A program made the translations under genes and the position numbers. The notes beneath the pieces are model-generated. The model did not search any database. It had not been told where the DNA came from and saw only the letters and a list, made by a program, of their open reading frames with translations. Shown one piece after another: positions 7,660 through 15,470 of a DNA stretch of 64,000 bases. The stretch's first letter is position 1; every line of letters starts with the position of its first letter. Source of the stretch: Hymenobacter gummosus (GTDB taxonomy: Bacteria > Bacteroidota > Bacteroidia > Cytophagales > Hymenobacteraceae); NCBI RefSeq assembly GCF_003970915.1, contig NZ_RXOF01000007.1:186001-250000 (forward strand), read 5' to 3'.

Positions 7660-8844
7660 ATGGACAAACCCGACTCGTCGCCCCTCGAAACGCTGCGCCA
7701 GCTCAAGGAAATGCTGGACGCGGGCGTCATCACCCCGCAGGAGTTCAACTCGCTGAAGCAGAAGCTGCTGTTTCCGGACGCCCCGACGCCCCCGGCCGCT
7801 TCGCCCGCGCCGGCTCCGCTGCCGCCCGCCCCCATTATGGAGGCGCCGACGGCCCCGGTAGCCGTGCCGCCGCCTGCGCCGGTGGAGCCCGCGCCGCGGC
7901 GGGTCGAAGAGCACCCCGTGGCCGACATCACGCCGGTGATTCCGCCGCCCGTCGACGACCCGCTGCTGCCGCCGGTGGTGGCCGCGCCGGGCGCCACGCC
8001 GCTGGAGCCCGTGGTGCTCGACCCGCACACCCAGCGCCCCACCGAAGGCCCCGTCGACGTGCAGGACTACTACCACGACGGCCCCGCCGACGAGCCGCGC
8101 AAGTCGCCGCTCGGCCCCATTCTGATTATTGGGGGCGTTATCGTCCTGCTGGCCATCATCGGCTACCTGGTGCTCGGCTCCCGCAGCTCGGAGCGGCTGA
8201 CCAGCAACTCCATCACGGCCGCCGACACCACCGCCGTGCAGATTGAGGAGGGCCCGCAGGCCGAGCAGTTGGATTTGCCGCCCGCCGCCGTGCCCGAAAC
8301 CGTGCGCGTGCAGCCCAACATTCCCGTCACGGCTACCCCCGTCGATTCGGCGGGTGCCGGCGCCCCGGTGGTAGATGCCGCCGCCGCCGAAGCCGCCGCC
8401 CGCGCCCAGGTGCAACGCGTGCTGACGGCCTTCTACAACGATTTGCAGACGCCGCCCTTCAGCGCCGCCCAGTACTTCGCCCCGCAGGTCGAGCGGTTTT
8501 TGCAGCTGCAGAACACCACGCCGGCCGCCATCGATGAGAACCTGAGCAGCACTTACTTCCCCGAGTTTGCGGAAAGCAAGTACAGCATCAGCCCCGGCAC
8601 GCTGCAGATCAGCCCGCCGGCCGAGGACGGCTCCGTGACGGTGACCTTCCAGGAGCGCGGCCGCTCCTTGCGCAAGTCGCTGAATCAGTACCAGCAGACG
8701 CTGACGCAGGTGCGGGCCCGCTTCGACAACACCGGCAAGCTGACTTTCTTCCGCCAGGAACGCCTGCTCGAAAACAAGTTTACCGACGCCAAGCCGGCCG
8801 CTACTCCCGCCCCTGCCCCGGAAACGGCTCCGACCCAGGAGTAG
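7660..8844 (+). CDS. SHOCT-like membrane protein with Pro-rich linker
   Basis: A 394-residue single-pass membrane protein. Residues 8-38 (LETLRQLKEMLDAGVITPQE) look like a SHOCT domain, a short helical motif often found at protein ends. A long Pro/Ala-rich linker (about 40-140) leads to one transmembrane helix near 152-172 (ILIIGGVIVLLAIIGYLVLG). The remainder is extracytoplasmic; residues about 245-375 form a compact domain (RVLTAFYNDLQTPPFSAAQYFAPQ) resembling small NTF2-like or DUF4878-type stress domains, though that comparison is weak. It lies between the coiled-coil protein (33 bp upstream) and the DUF3089 gene (4 bp downstream). The linker suggests a protein spanning the periplasm. Confidence 0.7.
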   Translation: MDKPDSSPLETLRQLKEMLDAGVITPQEFNSLKQKLLFPDAPTPPAASPAPAPLPPAPIMEAPTAPVAVPPPAPVEPAPRRVEEHPVADITPVIPPPVDDPLLPPVVAAPGATPLEPVVLDPHTQRPTEGPVDVQDYYHDGPADEPRKSPLGPILIIGGVIVLLAIIGYLVLGSRSSERLTSNSITAADTTAVQIEEGPQAEQLDLPPAAVPETVRVQPNIPVTATPVDSAGAGAPVVDAAAAEAAARAQVQRVLTAFYNDLQTPPFSAAQYFAPQVERFLQLQNTTPAAIDENLSSTYFPEFAESKYSISPGTLQISPPAEDGSVTVTFQERGRSLRKSLNQYQQTLTQVRARFDNTGKLTFFRQERLLENKFTDAKPAATPAPAPETAPTQE

Positions 8845-8848
8845 CCCC

Positions 8849-9892
8849 ATGACTGCGCGGGCCTTTATCTGGACTTCGGCACTACTCGTGCTGATGCTGA
8901 GCAGCTGTATCCGGCTGCTCAAGCCCATCCGTAGCTTCGACAGCTACACACCGCCCCCGGCGCCCGACTACAGCCAGCCGGCCAGTTGGGCCACCCTGCC
9001 CACCCGCGCCGACTCGGCCGATGCCGTGCCGGCCAACAGCGGCTTGCGCAGCCGCCAGGCCACGGCGCCCGCCGACGTGTTCTTCCTGCACCTGACCACG
9101 CGGATGAAGCCCCGGGGCTGGAACGCCGATATTGCCAACCGCCACGTCAACCGCTACACCGACCGGTTCAGCATCCGTACCCAGGCCAGCGTGTTCAACG
9201 CCGCCGGCCGCGTGTACGCCCCGCGCTACCGGCAGGCCACGCTCTATACTTTCTTCGATAGCACCGCCAACAGCCAGCAGGCCCTCACCCTGGCTTACTC
9301 CGATGTGAAGGCGGCTTTCGAGTACTACCTGGCCCACTACAACCAGGGCCGCCCCATCATCATTGCCGCCCACAGCCAGGGCACCTACCACGCCCGGCGC
9401 CTGCTGCGCGAGTTTTTCGACCGGGACCCGGCCCTGCGCCGCCGCTTGGTGGCCGCCTACCTCGTCGGGCTGAACGTGGACACGGCGGGCTACCGGGTGC
9501 TGCGCCCCTGCCGCGACTCGCTGCAGACGGGCTGCTACGTGAGCTGGAACACCGGCTCCTGGGGCCACGACTACCCGCCCTACCACGGCGCCCTGGTCAC
9601 CAACCCGCTCACCTGGCGCGTCGATACGGCTTACGCCCCGGCCAGCCTGAACCGCGGCAGCGTGCCGCTCTCGTTCCGGCGCATCGACCGTCCCGGCGTG
9701 GCCGACGCCCAAGTGCACGACGGCTTGCTCTGGACCCACCCCTCGGGCCGCCGCGGCTACTTCCGCTTCCCGCTGCCGGGCAAGTGGGAGCTGCGCCACT
9801 CCTTCCACCTCAATGACTACGGCCTGTACTACCTCAGCGTACGGCGCAATGCCCTGGCTCGGCTCCGCGCCTGGCAACGGGCCAATCCCTGA
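8849..9892 (+). CDS. DUF3089 family lipoprotein (alpha/beta-hydrolase-like)
   Basis: A 347-residue DUF3089 protein. The N-terminus has a lipoprotein signal (ALLVLMLSSC), so the mature protein probably sits in a membrane facing the periplasm. The body has the family hallmarks DVFFLHLTT, a YAPRYRQATLYTFF segment and IIAAHSQGTYHARRLL, where HSQG is the likely nucleophile elbow of an alpha/beta hydrolase. A C-terminal DYGLYYLSVRRNA ends the fold. The natural substrate is unknown; an esterase or lipase role is inferred from the elbow only. It starts 4 bp after the previous stop, which argues for co-transcription. Confidence 0.85.
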   Translation: MTARAFIWTSALLVLMLSSCIRLLKPIRSFDSYTPPPAPDYSQPASWATLPTRADSADAVPANSGLRSRQATAPADVFFLHLTTRMKPRGWNADIANRHVNRYTDRFSIRTQASVFNAAGRVYAPRYRQATLYTFFDSTANSQQALTLAYSDVKAAFEYYLAHYNQGRPIIIAAHSQGTYHARRLLREFFDRDPALRRRLVAAYLVGLNVDTAGYRVLRPCRDSLQTGCYVSWNTGSWGHDYPPYHGALVTNPLTWRVDTAYAPASLNRGSVPLSFRRIDRPGVADAQVHDGLLWTHPSGRRGYFRFPLPGKWELRHSFHLNDYGLYYLSVRRNALARLRAWQRANP

Positions 9893-9919
9893 TACCCACA
9901 CCCGGCCCAGTGCCCTGCC

Positions 9920-10228
9920 TCAGCCGCCACCGGCCAGCTGCTGCTCGAATACCCGGCGGTAGCGGGCGGCCACCCCAGAACCCGGCTGCCAGTGGTCCAT
10001 CACACCGAACTGGCCCCAGAATGCGGCTTCCTCAAACCCGGCAAAGTCCTGCGCTGCGGCCAAAGCTAAATTATGCAGCTGATAGGCCATAGCTCCCGCA
10101 AAATCCACGTACGCCGCTTGCTGTTCGGCGCTCAGTTCACATGAGGGCCTGGCCGCGGGTGCCAAGCGGATTTCCAGCAAAAAGTGGTAGAGTAGGTAGC
10201 GGTAAGCATTCCGACGGTCTTCGCTCAT
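9920..10228 (-). CDS. Small hypothetical protein, 102 residues
   Basis: A small soluble protein (MSEDRRNAYRYLLYHFLLEI...) predicted to be mostly helical, with no signal peptide and no recognised domain. Start 10228 is used because the upstream in-frame ATG at 10255 falls inside a terminator hairpin. On the minus strand TACCTTGG, close to TAnnTTTG, precedes the start by about 10 bp. It converges with the DUF3089 gene, with 27 bp between the stops. The function is unknown. Confidence 0.65.
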   Translation of the reverse strand: MSEDRRNAYRYLLYHFLLEIRLAPAARPSCELSAEQQAAYVDFAGAMAYQLHNLALAAAQDFAGFEEAAFWGQFGVMDHWQPGSGVAARYRRVFEQQLAGGG

Positions 10229-10253
10229 AGCGCCCCAAGGTAATACCTGACGC

Positions 10254-10289
10254 AAAAAGCCCGCTGACCAGACGGCCAGCGGGCTTTTT
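10254..10289. terminator. Bidirectional terminator
   Basis: AAAAAGCCCGCTG and CAGCGGGCTTTTT form a perfect GC-rich stem with T runs on both strands. On the minus strand it ends the Roadblock-like gene whose stop is at 10308. Confidence 0.88.
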
Positions 10290-10307
10290 AGCGTAAGCGG
10301 GAGCTGC

Positions 10308-10676
10308 TTAGTTCAGCACCGACGACTGGCTTTTCAGTACCTGGCGGGCCATGGCCAGGTTGGTATCGGCCGAGTTGACGGCCAGGTAGATGAACTTGCC
10401 GCCGTCGGGCGAGAGCTTGAGCAGGTGCAGCTGGTCGGTCAGCGTGAGCAGGATGTCCTGCACCACCTGGTTCAGCTTCAGGGCCTGGATAGCCTTCAGC
10501 TTCTGCTTGATAACCTCCGTGTTGTAGGCAGCGGCGGTTTCAGCATCGAAAGTGGCCAGGTTGGAGTGGTGCGCCAGCGGCATGCCGGTTTCGGTTTCCA
10601 CAACCGCCACGGCAACGAGCGAGGGCAGCTCTTTCAGGATGTTCTGGACGCACTGTTGAGGAGTGATGTTAGCCAT
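10308..10676 (-). CDS. Roadblock/LC7-like protein (copy 2)
   Basis: A 122-residue cytoplasmic protein (MANITPQQCVQNILKELPSL). The pattern is that of the Roadblock/LC7 (MglB-like) fold: an N-terminal helix, a strand VAVAVVETETGMPLAHHS, a long middle helix, then strands around DQLHLLKLSPDGGKFIYLAVN and a last helix NLAMARQVL. Such proteins dimerise and often control small Ras-like GTPases. The family call rests on fold pattern, not a firm motif. The gene 57 bp upstream on the same strand is a paralogue: ELPxLVAxAVV, LxxLxxLxDQLHxLxxxxDG and the C-terminal ADTNxAxxRxxL recur in both. No GTPase gene is adjacent. Confidence 0.7.
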   Translation of the reverse strand: MANITPQQCVQNILKELPSLVAVAVVETETGMPLAHHSNLATFDAETAAAYNTEVIKQKLKAIQALKLNQVVQDILLTLTDQLHLLKLSPDGGKFIYLAVNSADTNLAMARQVLKSQSSVLN

Positions 10677-10733
10677 GATAAAGGCGGAGGGGAAAAGAGA
10701 GATGAAGTTGAAAAAGCAGAAAGGAAAGCGGGC

Positions 10734-11156
10734 TTAGCTGGCGGCGCGCCGCAGTGCGTCCCGCAGGAGTGCCATATTGGTATCAGCTTGGCGTACGGCC
10801 ACGTAGCAAAGCCACTGGCCGTCGGAGGTAGTGCGCAGGGCGTGCAGCTGCTCGTCGAGCACAAACAGCAGATCGTTCAGCTGCTGACCGGCTACCCACG
10901 GGGTAGTCGTTATTTTCTGCACCTGGCGCATGAGCTCCGCGTTGCGCCCGCTGATTTTATACGGGTCGAAATTGACCAGCGAAGTGTAGGCGGCCATCGT
11001 CTTGGCTGATTTGATGTCAACCACCGCGGCCGCCACCAGTTCGGGCAAAGCCTGAATCAACTGCTTGATTACGCTGTCGGCTTTGTGGCGGTCAATGCCC
11101 AATGCGTCTCCCGTGATTTTCTTCACAACCGGTTTGTGCAGAAAAGGAAGTCTCAT
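10734..11156 (-). CDS. Roadblock/LC7-like protein (copy 1)
   Basis: A 140-residue soluble protein paralogous to the next gene downstream. It has a basic N-terminal extension (MRLPFLHKPVVKKITGDALG) and then the same fold pattern: QALPELVAAAVVDIKSAKTM, a middle helix, LFVLDEQLHALRTTSDGQWL and ADTNMALLRDAL. The two genes run on the same strand with a 57 bp gap and probably form a pair that could heterodimerise. No GTPase, kinase or motility gene lies next to them. The extension may bind a partner or membrane surface, which is inference. Confidence 0.7.
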   Translation of the reverse strand: MRLPFLHKPVVKKITGDALGIDRHKADSVIKQLIQALPELVAAAVVDIKSAKTMAAYTSLVNFDPYKISGRNAELMRQVQKITTTPWVAGQQLNDLLFVLDEQLHALRTTSDGQWLCYVAVRQADTNMALLRDALRRAAS

Positions 11157-11244
11157 TTAGCAGAGGTTACTGCGGGCGTTCAGGCCCGGAAAAGAAACAT
11201 GTTGGGTAAGCGGGACGAGTCCGTTGGTAGTGTCTGCGGGGCCA

Positions 11245-11338
11245 GAGAGCTTTCCTGCAACTGCAAGAAAGCTCTCGGGTGGCCAGTACCGCATGAAGAC
11301 GGGAACCGCGGCTTCTCGCAGGTGGAGTACCCGTCTTC
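11245..11338. repeat. Two consecutive intergenic hairpins
   Basis: GAGAGCTTTC (11245-11254) pairs with GAAAGCTCTC (11267-11276). GAAGACGGG (11295-11303) pairs with CCCGTCTTC (11330-11338). They fill the gap between the carboxypeptidase-regulatory-like gene and the Roadblock pair. Neither has a T run, so they are not classical terminators; mRNA processing or attenuation is possible. Confidence 0.6.
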
Positions 11339-11348
11339 GGCAGGCCGG

Positions 11349-12014
11349 TTAGAAGAACAACCAGCGCTTTTTAGCAGCCTTTTCCTGCGCGCGGGGCACC
11401 AGGGTCACGTTTTCGGTGCGGCTGCCGGTGACGGTCATTTCTTCCTCCGCATATCCGCCGTAAGCGTACTGCAGGGTAGCTTTCTGGTGCGCCGGTACGC
11501 GTACGGTGTACTGCCCGTTGGCGTCGGTGCTCACCCCGTTGCGGGTGCCCTTCTGCCACACGGTAGCCCCGATGAGCGGGCGGCCGTTTTCGTCGAGGAT
11601 GCGGCCCTTCACCGATACCATCCGGATAGCAGCGGCTTCGGCGGGAGCCGCGGCCAGTTCAGCGTCGTCCAGCACCGGGGCGTTGGTGGGCAGGTTGGTA
11701 CCGGCAAATACGGCTCCGCCCAGCAAGGCGCCCCCTACCACCAGGGTAGCAGCCCGACGGCGGAAGCGCTCCGGCTCGGTACGAATCAAATCGAACTGCC
11801 GCTGTACCCAGCCTACGGGTTTTACAGCGTGCCCAGTGGTTTTCATTTCATGGAAGCGGCGTAGCGTCTCGTCGGCCAGGCTTTTATTGGCTTTCAGATA
11901 GGCGTCAACCAAGTCCGTGTTTTCGCTGGATAAGTCCCCGCGCAGGTAGGCGTCCCTGTAGGCGGGCAACAGTTCACCCGTGGCCGGGTGAAACGGCGTA
12001 GCACTTAGTTTCAT
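11349..12014 (-). CDS. Membrane protein with C-terminal CarboxypepD_reg-like domain
   Basis: A 221-residue bitopic protein. Residues 1-86 are hydrophilic and helical (AYLRGDLSSENTDLVDAYLK) and should be cytoplasmic. One transmembrane helix lies at about 88-106 (ATLVVGGALLGGAVFAG). Residues about 134-203 form a carboxypeptidase-regulatory-like beta domain (VKGRILDENGRPLIGATV...GVSTDANGQYTVRVP). The layout recalls an anti-sigma factor with a periplasmic beta domain, though no sigma factor is adjacent. Start 12014 is used; an ATG at 12044 adds ten unremarkable residues. Upstream is a 300 bp AT-rich spacer. Confidence 0.75.
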   Translation of the reverse strand: MKLSATPFHPATGELLPAYRDAYLRGDLSSENTDLVDAYLKANKSLADETLRRFHEMKTTGHAVKPVGWVQRQFDLIRTEPERFRRRAATLVVGGALLGGAVFAGTNLPTNAPVLDDAELAAAPAEAAAIRMVSVKGRILDENGRPLIGATVWQKGTRNGVSTDANGQYTVRVPAHQKATLQYAYGGYAEEEMTVTGSRTENVTLVPRAQEKAAKKRWLFF

Positions 12015-12059
12015 TTTGGGAAAATTGAGGTGTTGCGAAGGCAAGAAGCCGTGGTGAAG

Positions 12060-12365
12060 CGGAGCAATAAGTCAGATTGGCCCACGAAATTATAGCGCTA
12101 AAAGGCTGTAGAAGGACTTTTTCGATGAATGGAACGTTTTAGCGGCTTAATAAACGTTTTTACTAGCCTAAAAGACTTGTACCAATATGGGAAAAATAAG
12201 TATGATTCCGATATTAAAAATTCAAAATAATATGAGAATTGTATAATCAATAAAATAACCGTAATGATTTGATAATATCTTTAACCAATCAGCTCAGTAT
12301 TCATCAAATCATTAAAAAATACCATGGTAATCCGTATAAATACTAAGCTCAATAGCTAATGCTCA
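12060..12365. other. AT-rich intergenic spacer
   Basis: About 300 bp with a much lower GC content than the rest of the window and no credible open frame. Runs of A/T (for example AAAAATTCAAAATAATATGA) suggest curved DNA or a large regulatory region between the tsf terminator and the minus-strand gene at 12014. I find no exact TAnnTTTG on either strand. Confidence 0.6.
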
Positions 12366-12374
12366 TTAAAAAAG

Positions 12375-12404
12375 AAAACCCGCTGGCTAAGACCAGCGGG
12401 TTTT
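12375..12404 (-). terminator. Terminator of tsf
   Basis: AAAACCCGCTGG (12375-12386) pairs with CCAGCGGGTTTT (12393-12404). On the minus strand the stem is followed by TTTTCTTTTTT. It ends the translation cluster about 20 bp past the tsf stop. Confidence 0.9.
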
Positions 12405-12424
12405 CTGCTTTGAGGGGCTCTGAC

Positions 12425-13261
12425 TTAGGCGCCGATAGCTACGCGCTTGAAGTCGGTTACCGTCATGCCTTTCGACGTCTTGTCGAGCAGCTGGGCGATG
12501 GTCACCGAGCTGTCCTTCACGAACTCCTGGTTCAGCAGGGTCTGCTCCTTGTAGAACTTGTTCAGCTTGCCCTGGGCAATCTTCTCCAGCATAGCCTCGG
12601 GCTTGCCTTCGGCGCGGGCCTGCTCTTTGCCGATTTCGATTTCGCGCTCCACGGTAGCAGCGTCCACCCCGTCTTTGTCAACGGCTACGGGGCGCATGGC
12701 TACGATTTGCATGGCTACGTCGCGGCCCACGGCGGCTACGTCGGTGCCGCTGGTGTTCTTCAGGCCTACCAGCACCCCCTTCTTGTTGTCGGAGTGGATG
12801 TACGAAGCCACTTTCTCAGCGGTCAGGGTTTCGTAGGCTACCACGTCGATTTTCTCGCCGATTTTGCCCATCAGGTCGGTGATGTGCTCCTGCAGCGAAC
12901 GGCCGTCCTCCTGGGTAGCGGCCAGCAGGTCTTCCTTGGTGCCGGCGTTGGTCTTCACAGCCGAGTCGATAACCAGCTGAGCCAGGGCTTTGAAGTCAGC
13001 CACTTTGGCTACGGGCTCGGTTTCGCAGGCCAGGGCCACCAGCTTGCCGGTGGTGCCGTCTTCGCTCACGCTAGCCAGCACTACGCCTTCCGAGGTAGCG
13101 TTGTCCGAACGCTTGTCGGCAATTTTCTGGCCCTGCTTGCGCAGGATGTCTTTGGCTTGCTCGAAGTCACCATTGGCTTCGGTCAGAGCCTTTTTGCAGT
13201 CCATCATACCGGCGCCGGTCATGGCGCGCAGCTTGTTCACGTCTTGGGCGGTAATTGCCAT
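12425..13261 (-). CDS. tsf: Translation elongation factor Ts
   Basis: EF-Ts, the guanine nucleotide exchange factor for EF-Tu. It has 278 residues, a normal family length. The N-terminal UBA-like domain (MAITAQDVNKLRAMTGAGMM...DCKKALTEANGDFEQAKD) contains the strongly conserved TGAGMMDCKKAL. The core includes NFVARN-like regions and ends KGMTVTDFKRVAIGA. It follows rpsB on the same strand, as in most bacteria, but here the gap is 303 bp and holds a terminator-like hairpin and a repeat element, so read-through or a separate promoter must supply its mRNA. No exact TAnnTTTG precedes it. Confidence 0.97.
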   Translation of the reverse strand: MAITAQDVNKLRAMTGAGMMDCKKALTEANGDFEQAKDILRKQGQKIADKRSDNATSEGVVLASVSEDGTTGKLVALACETEPVAKVADFKALAQLVIDSAVKTNAGTKEDLLAATQEDGRSLQEHITDLMGKIGEKIDVVAYETLTAEKVASYIHSDNKKGVLVGLKNTSGTDVAAVGRDVAMQIVAMRPVAVDKDGVDAATVEREIEIGKEQARAEGKPEAMLEKIAQGKLNKFYKEQTLLNQEFVKDSSVTIAQLLDKTSKGMTVTDFKRVAIGA

Positions 13262-13323
13262 AGCGGTGAAAATTGGGAGAGATTGATGAGGGTTTCTCTG
13301 GGATGACTGCGGCTTGTGACTTC

Positions 13324-13464
13324 AGAACGTCATGTCGAGCTTGTCGACACATCTCGCGTGCTGATGCCCGATAGTGGAATCCTCGTTCAACGAGAAGATT
13401 ACTATCCAGCGAGATTGGCTTGCGCCTTCCTTCGGTTCCTCGGCTTCGCTCGGAATGACGTTCT
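13324..13464. repeat. GTCATNNNGAGC-ended element between rpsB and tsf
   Basis: The ends AGAACGTCAT (13324-13333) and ATGACGTTCT (13455-13464) are a perfect 10 bp inverted repeat. The inner ends read GTCATGTCGAGC and, inverted, GTCATTCCGAGC. The interior holds CATCTCGCGTGCTGATG and AGCGAGAT, which recur with small changes in the element at 19593-19700. It is inserted between two translation genes. Confidence 0.75.
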
Positions 13465-13495
13465 AATGCCGTCTTTCTGGTTCAGCCGCAGCTTA

Positions 13496-13537
13496 AAAAA
13501 GAAGGGAACACCGGAGCCCTTTGCTTCGAATGTTCCC
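13496..13537 (-). terminator. Terminator-like hairpin after rpsB
   Basis: GGGAACA (13504-13510) pairs with TGTTCCC (13531-13537); on the minus strand it is followed by TTCTTTTTT. It lies about 28 bp past the rpsB stop and upstream of tsf, so it could reduce tsf transcription relative to rpsB. Confidence 0.6.
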
Positions 13538-13564
13538 TCCTCTCAAATCAGGGGCAGTGCGGGA

Positions 13565-14332
13565 CTATTCGTCGGCGTTCTGCTTTTCCTGGATGGCTTC
13601 TTCGTCAGCCTGCTTGCGGTCGGCGTCCTCTTTGTCCACCTTGCGCTCCGACAGGCCTTCTTCGATGGCTTTGCCGACAGCGTTAACAATCAGCGAAATC
13701 GACTTCGAGGCGTCGTCGTTAGCGGGAATCGGGAAGTCTACCAGCTCGGGGTTGGAGTTGGTGTCGACGATGGCGAATACCGGGATGCCCAGTTTCTGAG
13801 CTTCTTTCACGGCAATGTGCTCACGCTTCACGTCCACCACGAACAGCGCAGCGGGCAGGCGGCTCAGGTCGGCAATGCCGCCCAGTACGCGCTCCAGCTT
13901 TTCCCGCTCGCGGTTCATCATGAGCTTCTCACGCTTAGCCAGTGCGGCGTAGGCGGTGTTTTCTTTTACCATCTTGTCGATGGTGCTCATTTTCTTCAGC
14001 GACTTGCGCACGGTGGCGAAGTTGGTGAGCATGCCGCCCAGCCAACGGTCGGTCACGTAGGGCATTTTCAGGCGCTTCGCTTCGTCGGAAACGATTTCCT
14101 GAGCCTGCTTCTTCGTGGCGACGAACATTACTTTACGGCCCGACTTGGCGATGTTGCGGATGGCCGAGGTGGCCTGCTCCAGCGAAGCCAGCGTCTTGTT
14201 CAGGTCGATGATGTGGATGCCGTTCTTCTCCATGAAGATGAACGGAGCCATTTTCGGGTCCCACTTACGGGTGAGGTGACCAAAGTGGGCACCAGCATCC
14301 AGCAGGTCTTTATAGGTTACGGACTGAGCCAT
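13565..14332 (-). CDS. rpsB: 30S ribosomal protein S2
   Basis: Ribosomal protein S2, 255 residues, a component of the small subunit body needed for S1 docking in many bacteria. Conserved segments include [20 protein letters not shown] near the N-terminus, [19 protein letters not shown] and [20 protein letters not shown]. The C-terminal tail is highly charged and varies between species. It starts 21 bp after the rpsI stop. A terminator-like hairpin follows before tsf. Confidence 0.98.
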   Translation of the reverse strand: MAQSVTYKDLLDAGAHFGHLTRKWDPKMAPFIFMEKNGIHIIDLNKTLASLEQATSAIRNIAKSGRKVMFVATKKQAQEIVSDEAKRLKMPYVTDRWLGGMLTNFATVRKSLKKMSTIDKMVKENTAYAALAKREKLMMNREREKLERVLGGIADLSRLPAALFVVDVKREHIAVKEAQKLGIPVFAIVDTNSNPELVDFPIPANDDASKSISLIVNAVGKAIEEGLSERKVDKEDADRKQADEEAIQEKQNADE

Positions 14333-14353
14333 GATAGGAGTTCCTCTGGAAGA

Positions 14354-14740
14354 TTAGCGTTTCGAGAACTGGAACGAACGACGAGCCTTGCGGCGGCCCG
14401 GCTTCTTGCGCTCCACCATGCGGGGGTCGCGGGTCAGGAAGCCTTCTTTCTTGAGGGCCGGACGGGTTTCGGCGTTTTCTTCAACCAGGGCCTTCGAAAT
14501 GGCCAGGCGAATTGCTTCGGCCTGGGCGCTGATGCCTCCGCCGCGCACGTTTACTTGCACGTCGTACTTACCCACGGCATCAAGCGTGGTGAAGGGCTGG
14601 TTGACGATGGTTACCAGAAGGTCGTTACCGAAGTACGCCTTTGCATCCCGGTCGTTGATAGTGATATTCCCTTGCCCGGCTTGCACATACACGCGAGCCA
14701 CCGAGGTTTTTCTTCTACCAGAGGTGTTGGTGATTTCCAT
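14354..14740 (-). CDS. rpsI: 30S ribosomal protein S9
   Basis: Ribosomal protein S9, 128 residues. The N-terminus MEITNTSGRRKTSVARVYVQ and the C-terminal RKKPGRRKARRSFQFSKR are classic; the basic tail reaches the decoding site near P-site tRNA. The start at 14740 is chosen because the S9 consensus begins there; an upstream ATG (14770) lies only 20 bp from the rplM stop and adds non-conserved residues. It sits between rplM and rpsB on the same strand, the usual Bacteroidota order. Confidence 0.98.
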   Translation of the reverse strand: MEITNTSGRRKTSVARVYVQAGQGNITINDRDAKAYFGNDLLVTIVNQPFTTLDAVGKYDVQVNVRGGGISAQAEAIRLAISKALVEENAETRPALKKEGFLTRDPRMVERKKPGRRKARRSFQFSKR

Positions 14741-14790
14741 GAGTTGACAATCGATGAACCACGGCCCCACGCGGGGCCGGCGGCGTTTTT

Positions 14791-15243
14791 TTACAGGTTG
14801 GTCAGCGAAACCGTGGTGGGCTGCTGGGCTTCGTGCGGGTGCTCGGCACCGGCGTACACGAACAGGTTGCGGAACTGGGCGGCGCCGAGGCGGTTGCCCT
14901 GCAGCATGCCTTTCACGGCCTTCTCGATAACCGTGGCCGAGTTCTTGGCCTTCTGGTCGCGCAGGTTGATGCTACGCTGACCGCCGGGGTAGCCCGTGTG
15001 GCGCAGGTAGATCTTGTCCGTGAGTTTGTTGCCCGTCACGCGCAGCTTGTCGGCGTTGATGACGATGACGTAGTCGCCGCAATCGGAGTTGGGCGTGAAC
15101 GAGGGCTTGTGCTTGCCGCGCAGAATGTTGGCAATCTGGCTGGCCACTCGCCCGAGCGTGTTGTCGCTGGCATCAACAACAACCCAGGCCTTTTCGGCCG
15201 AGGCTTTGTTTACCGAGCGCGTCTTAAAGCTCAGATGATCCAT
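14791..15243 (-). CDS. rplM: 50S ribosomal protein L13
   Basis: Ribosomal protein L13, 150 residues, an early assembly protein of the large subunit. Conserved features include WVVVDASDNTLGRVASQIAN, the LRGKHKPSFTPNSDCGDYVI segment and KLTDKIYLRHTGYPGG. It is the first gene of the rplM-rpsI-rpsB-tsf cluster. A well-formed promoter (TTG, 19 bp, TAATTTTG on the minus strand) lies about 90-115 bp upstream, giving a leader of roughly 80 nt with a closing hairpin near the start codon. Confidence 0.98.
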   Translation of the reverse strand: MDHLSFKTRSVNKASAEKAWVVVDASDNTLGRVASQIANILRGKHKPSFTPNSDCGDYVIVINADKLRVTGNKLTDKIYLRHTGYPGGQRSINLRDQKAKNSATVIEKAVKGMLQGNRLGAAQFRNLFVYAGAEHPHEAQQPTTVSLTNL

Positions 15244-15253
15244 GGATCAGTTT

Positions 15254-15299
15254 CTTGAGGGGTTGGGTAAGTATTTACGATTCAGCCCGAAACCCCAAG
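15254..15299 (-). promoter_or_regulatory. Leader hairpin in the rplM 5' UTR
   Basis: On the minus strand CTTGGGGTT (15299-15291) pairs with AACCCCTCAAG (15264-15254), apart from a two-base bulge, and ends 10 nt before the rplM ATG. Ribosomal operons often use such leaders for feedback control. I did not match it to a named leader family. Confidence 0.4.
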
Positions 15300-15330
15300 A
15301 AAGAAGCAAGGGTCCGGGAAAAACGGACAC

Positions 15331-15360
15331 AAAATTAGTGCTTTTTACTTGAGAAGCAAA
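15331..15360 (-). promoter_or_regulatory. Promoter of the rplM cluster
   Basis: On the minus strand TTG (15360-15358) is followed after 19 bp by TAATTTTG (15338-15331). This is an exact Bacteroidota -33/-7 arrangement and the best promoter in the window. Confidence 0.75.
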
Positions 15361-15470
15361 GCAGTAGCTGAATAAAGATGGAACGAGCTGCCGCCCGGCC
15401 CCGGTTCCGGGGGTTGGCAGCAGCTCGTTGCGGTTGGTCGGGCCCGGCCCGATGGCCGTTTGCGTGGGGC

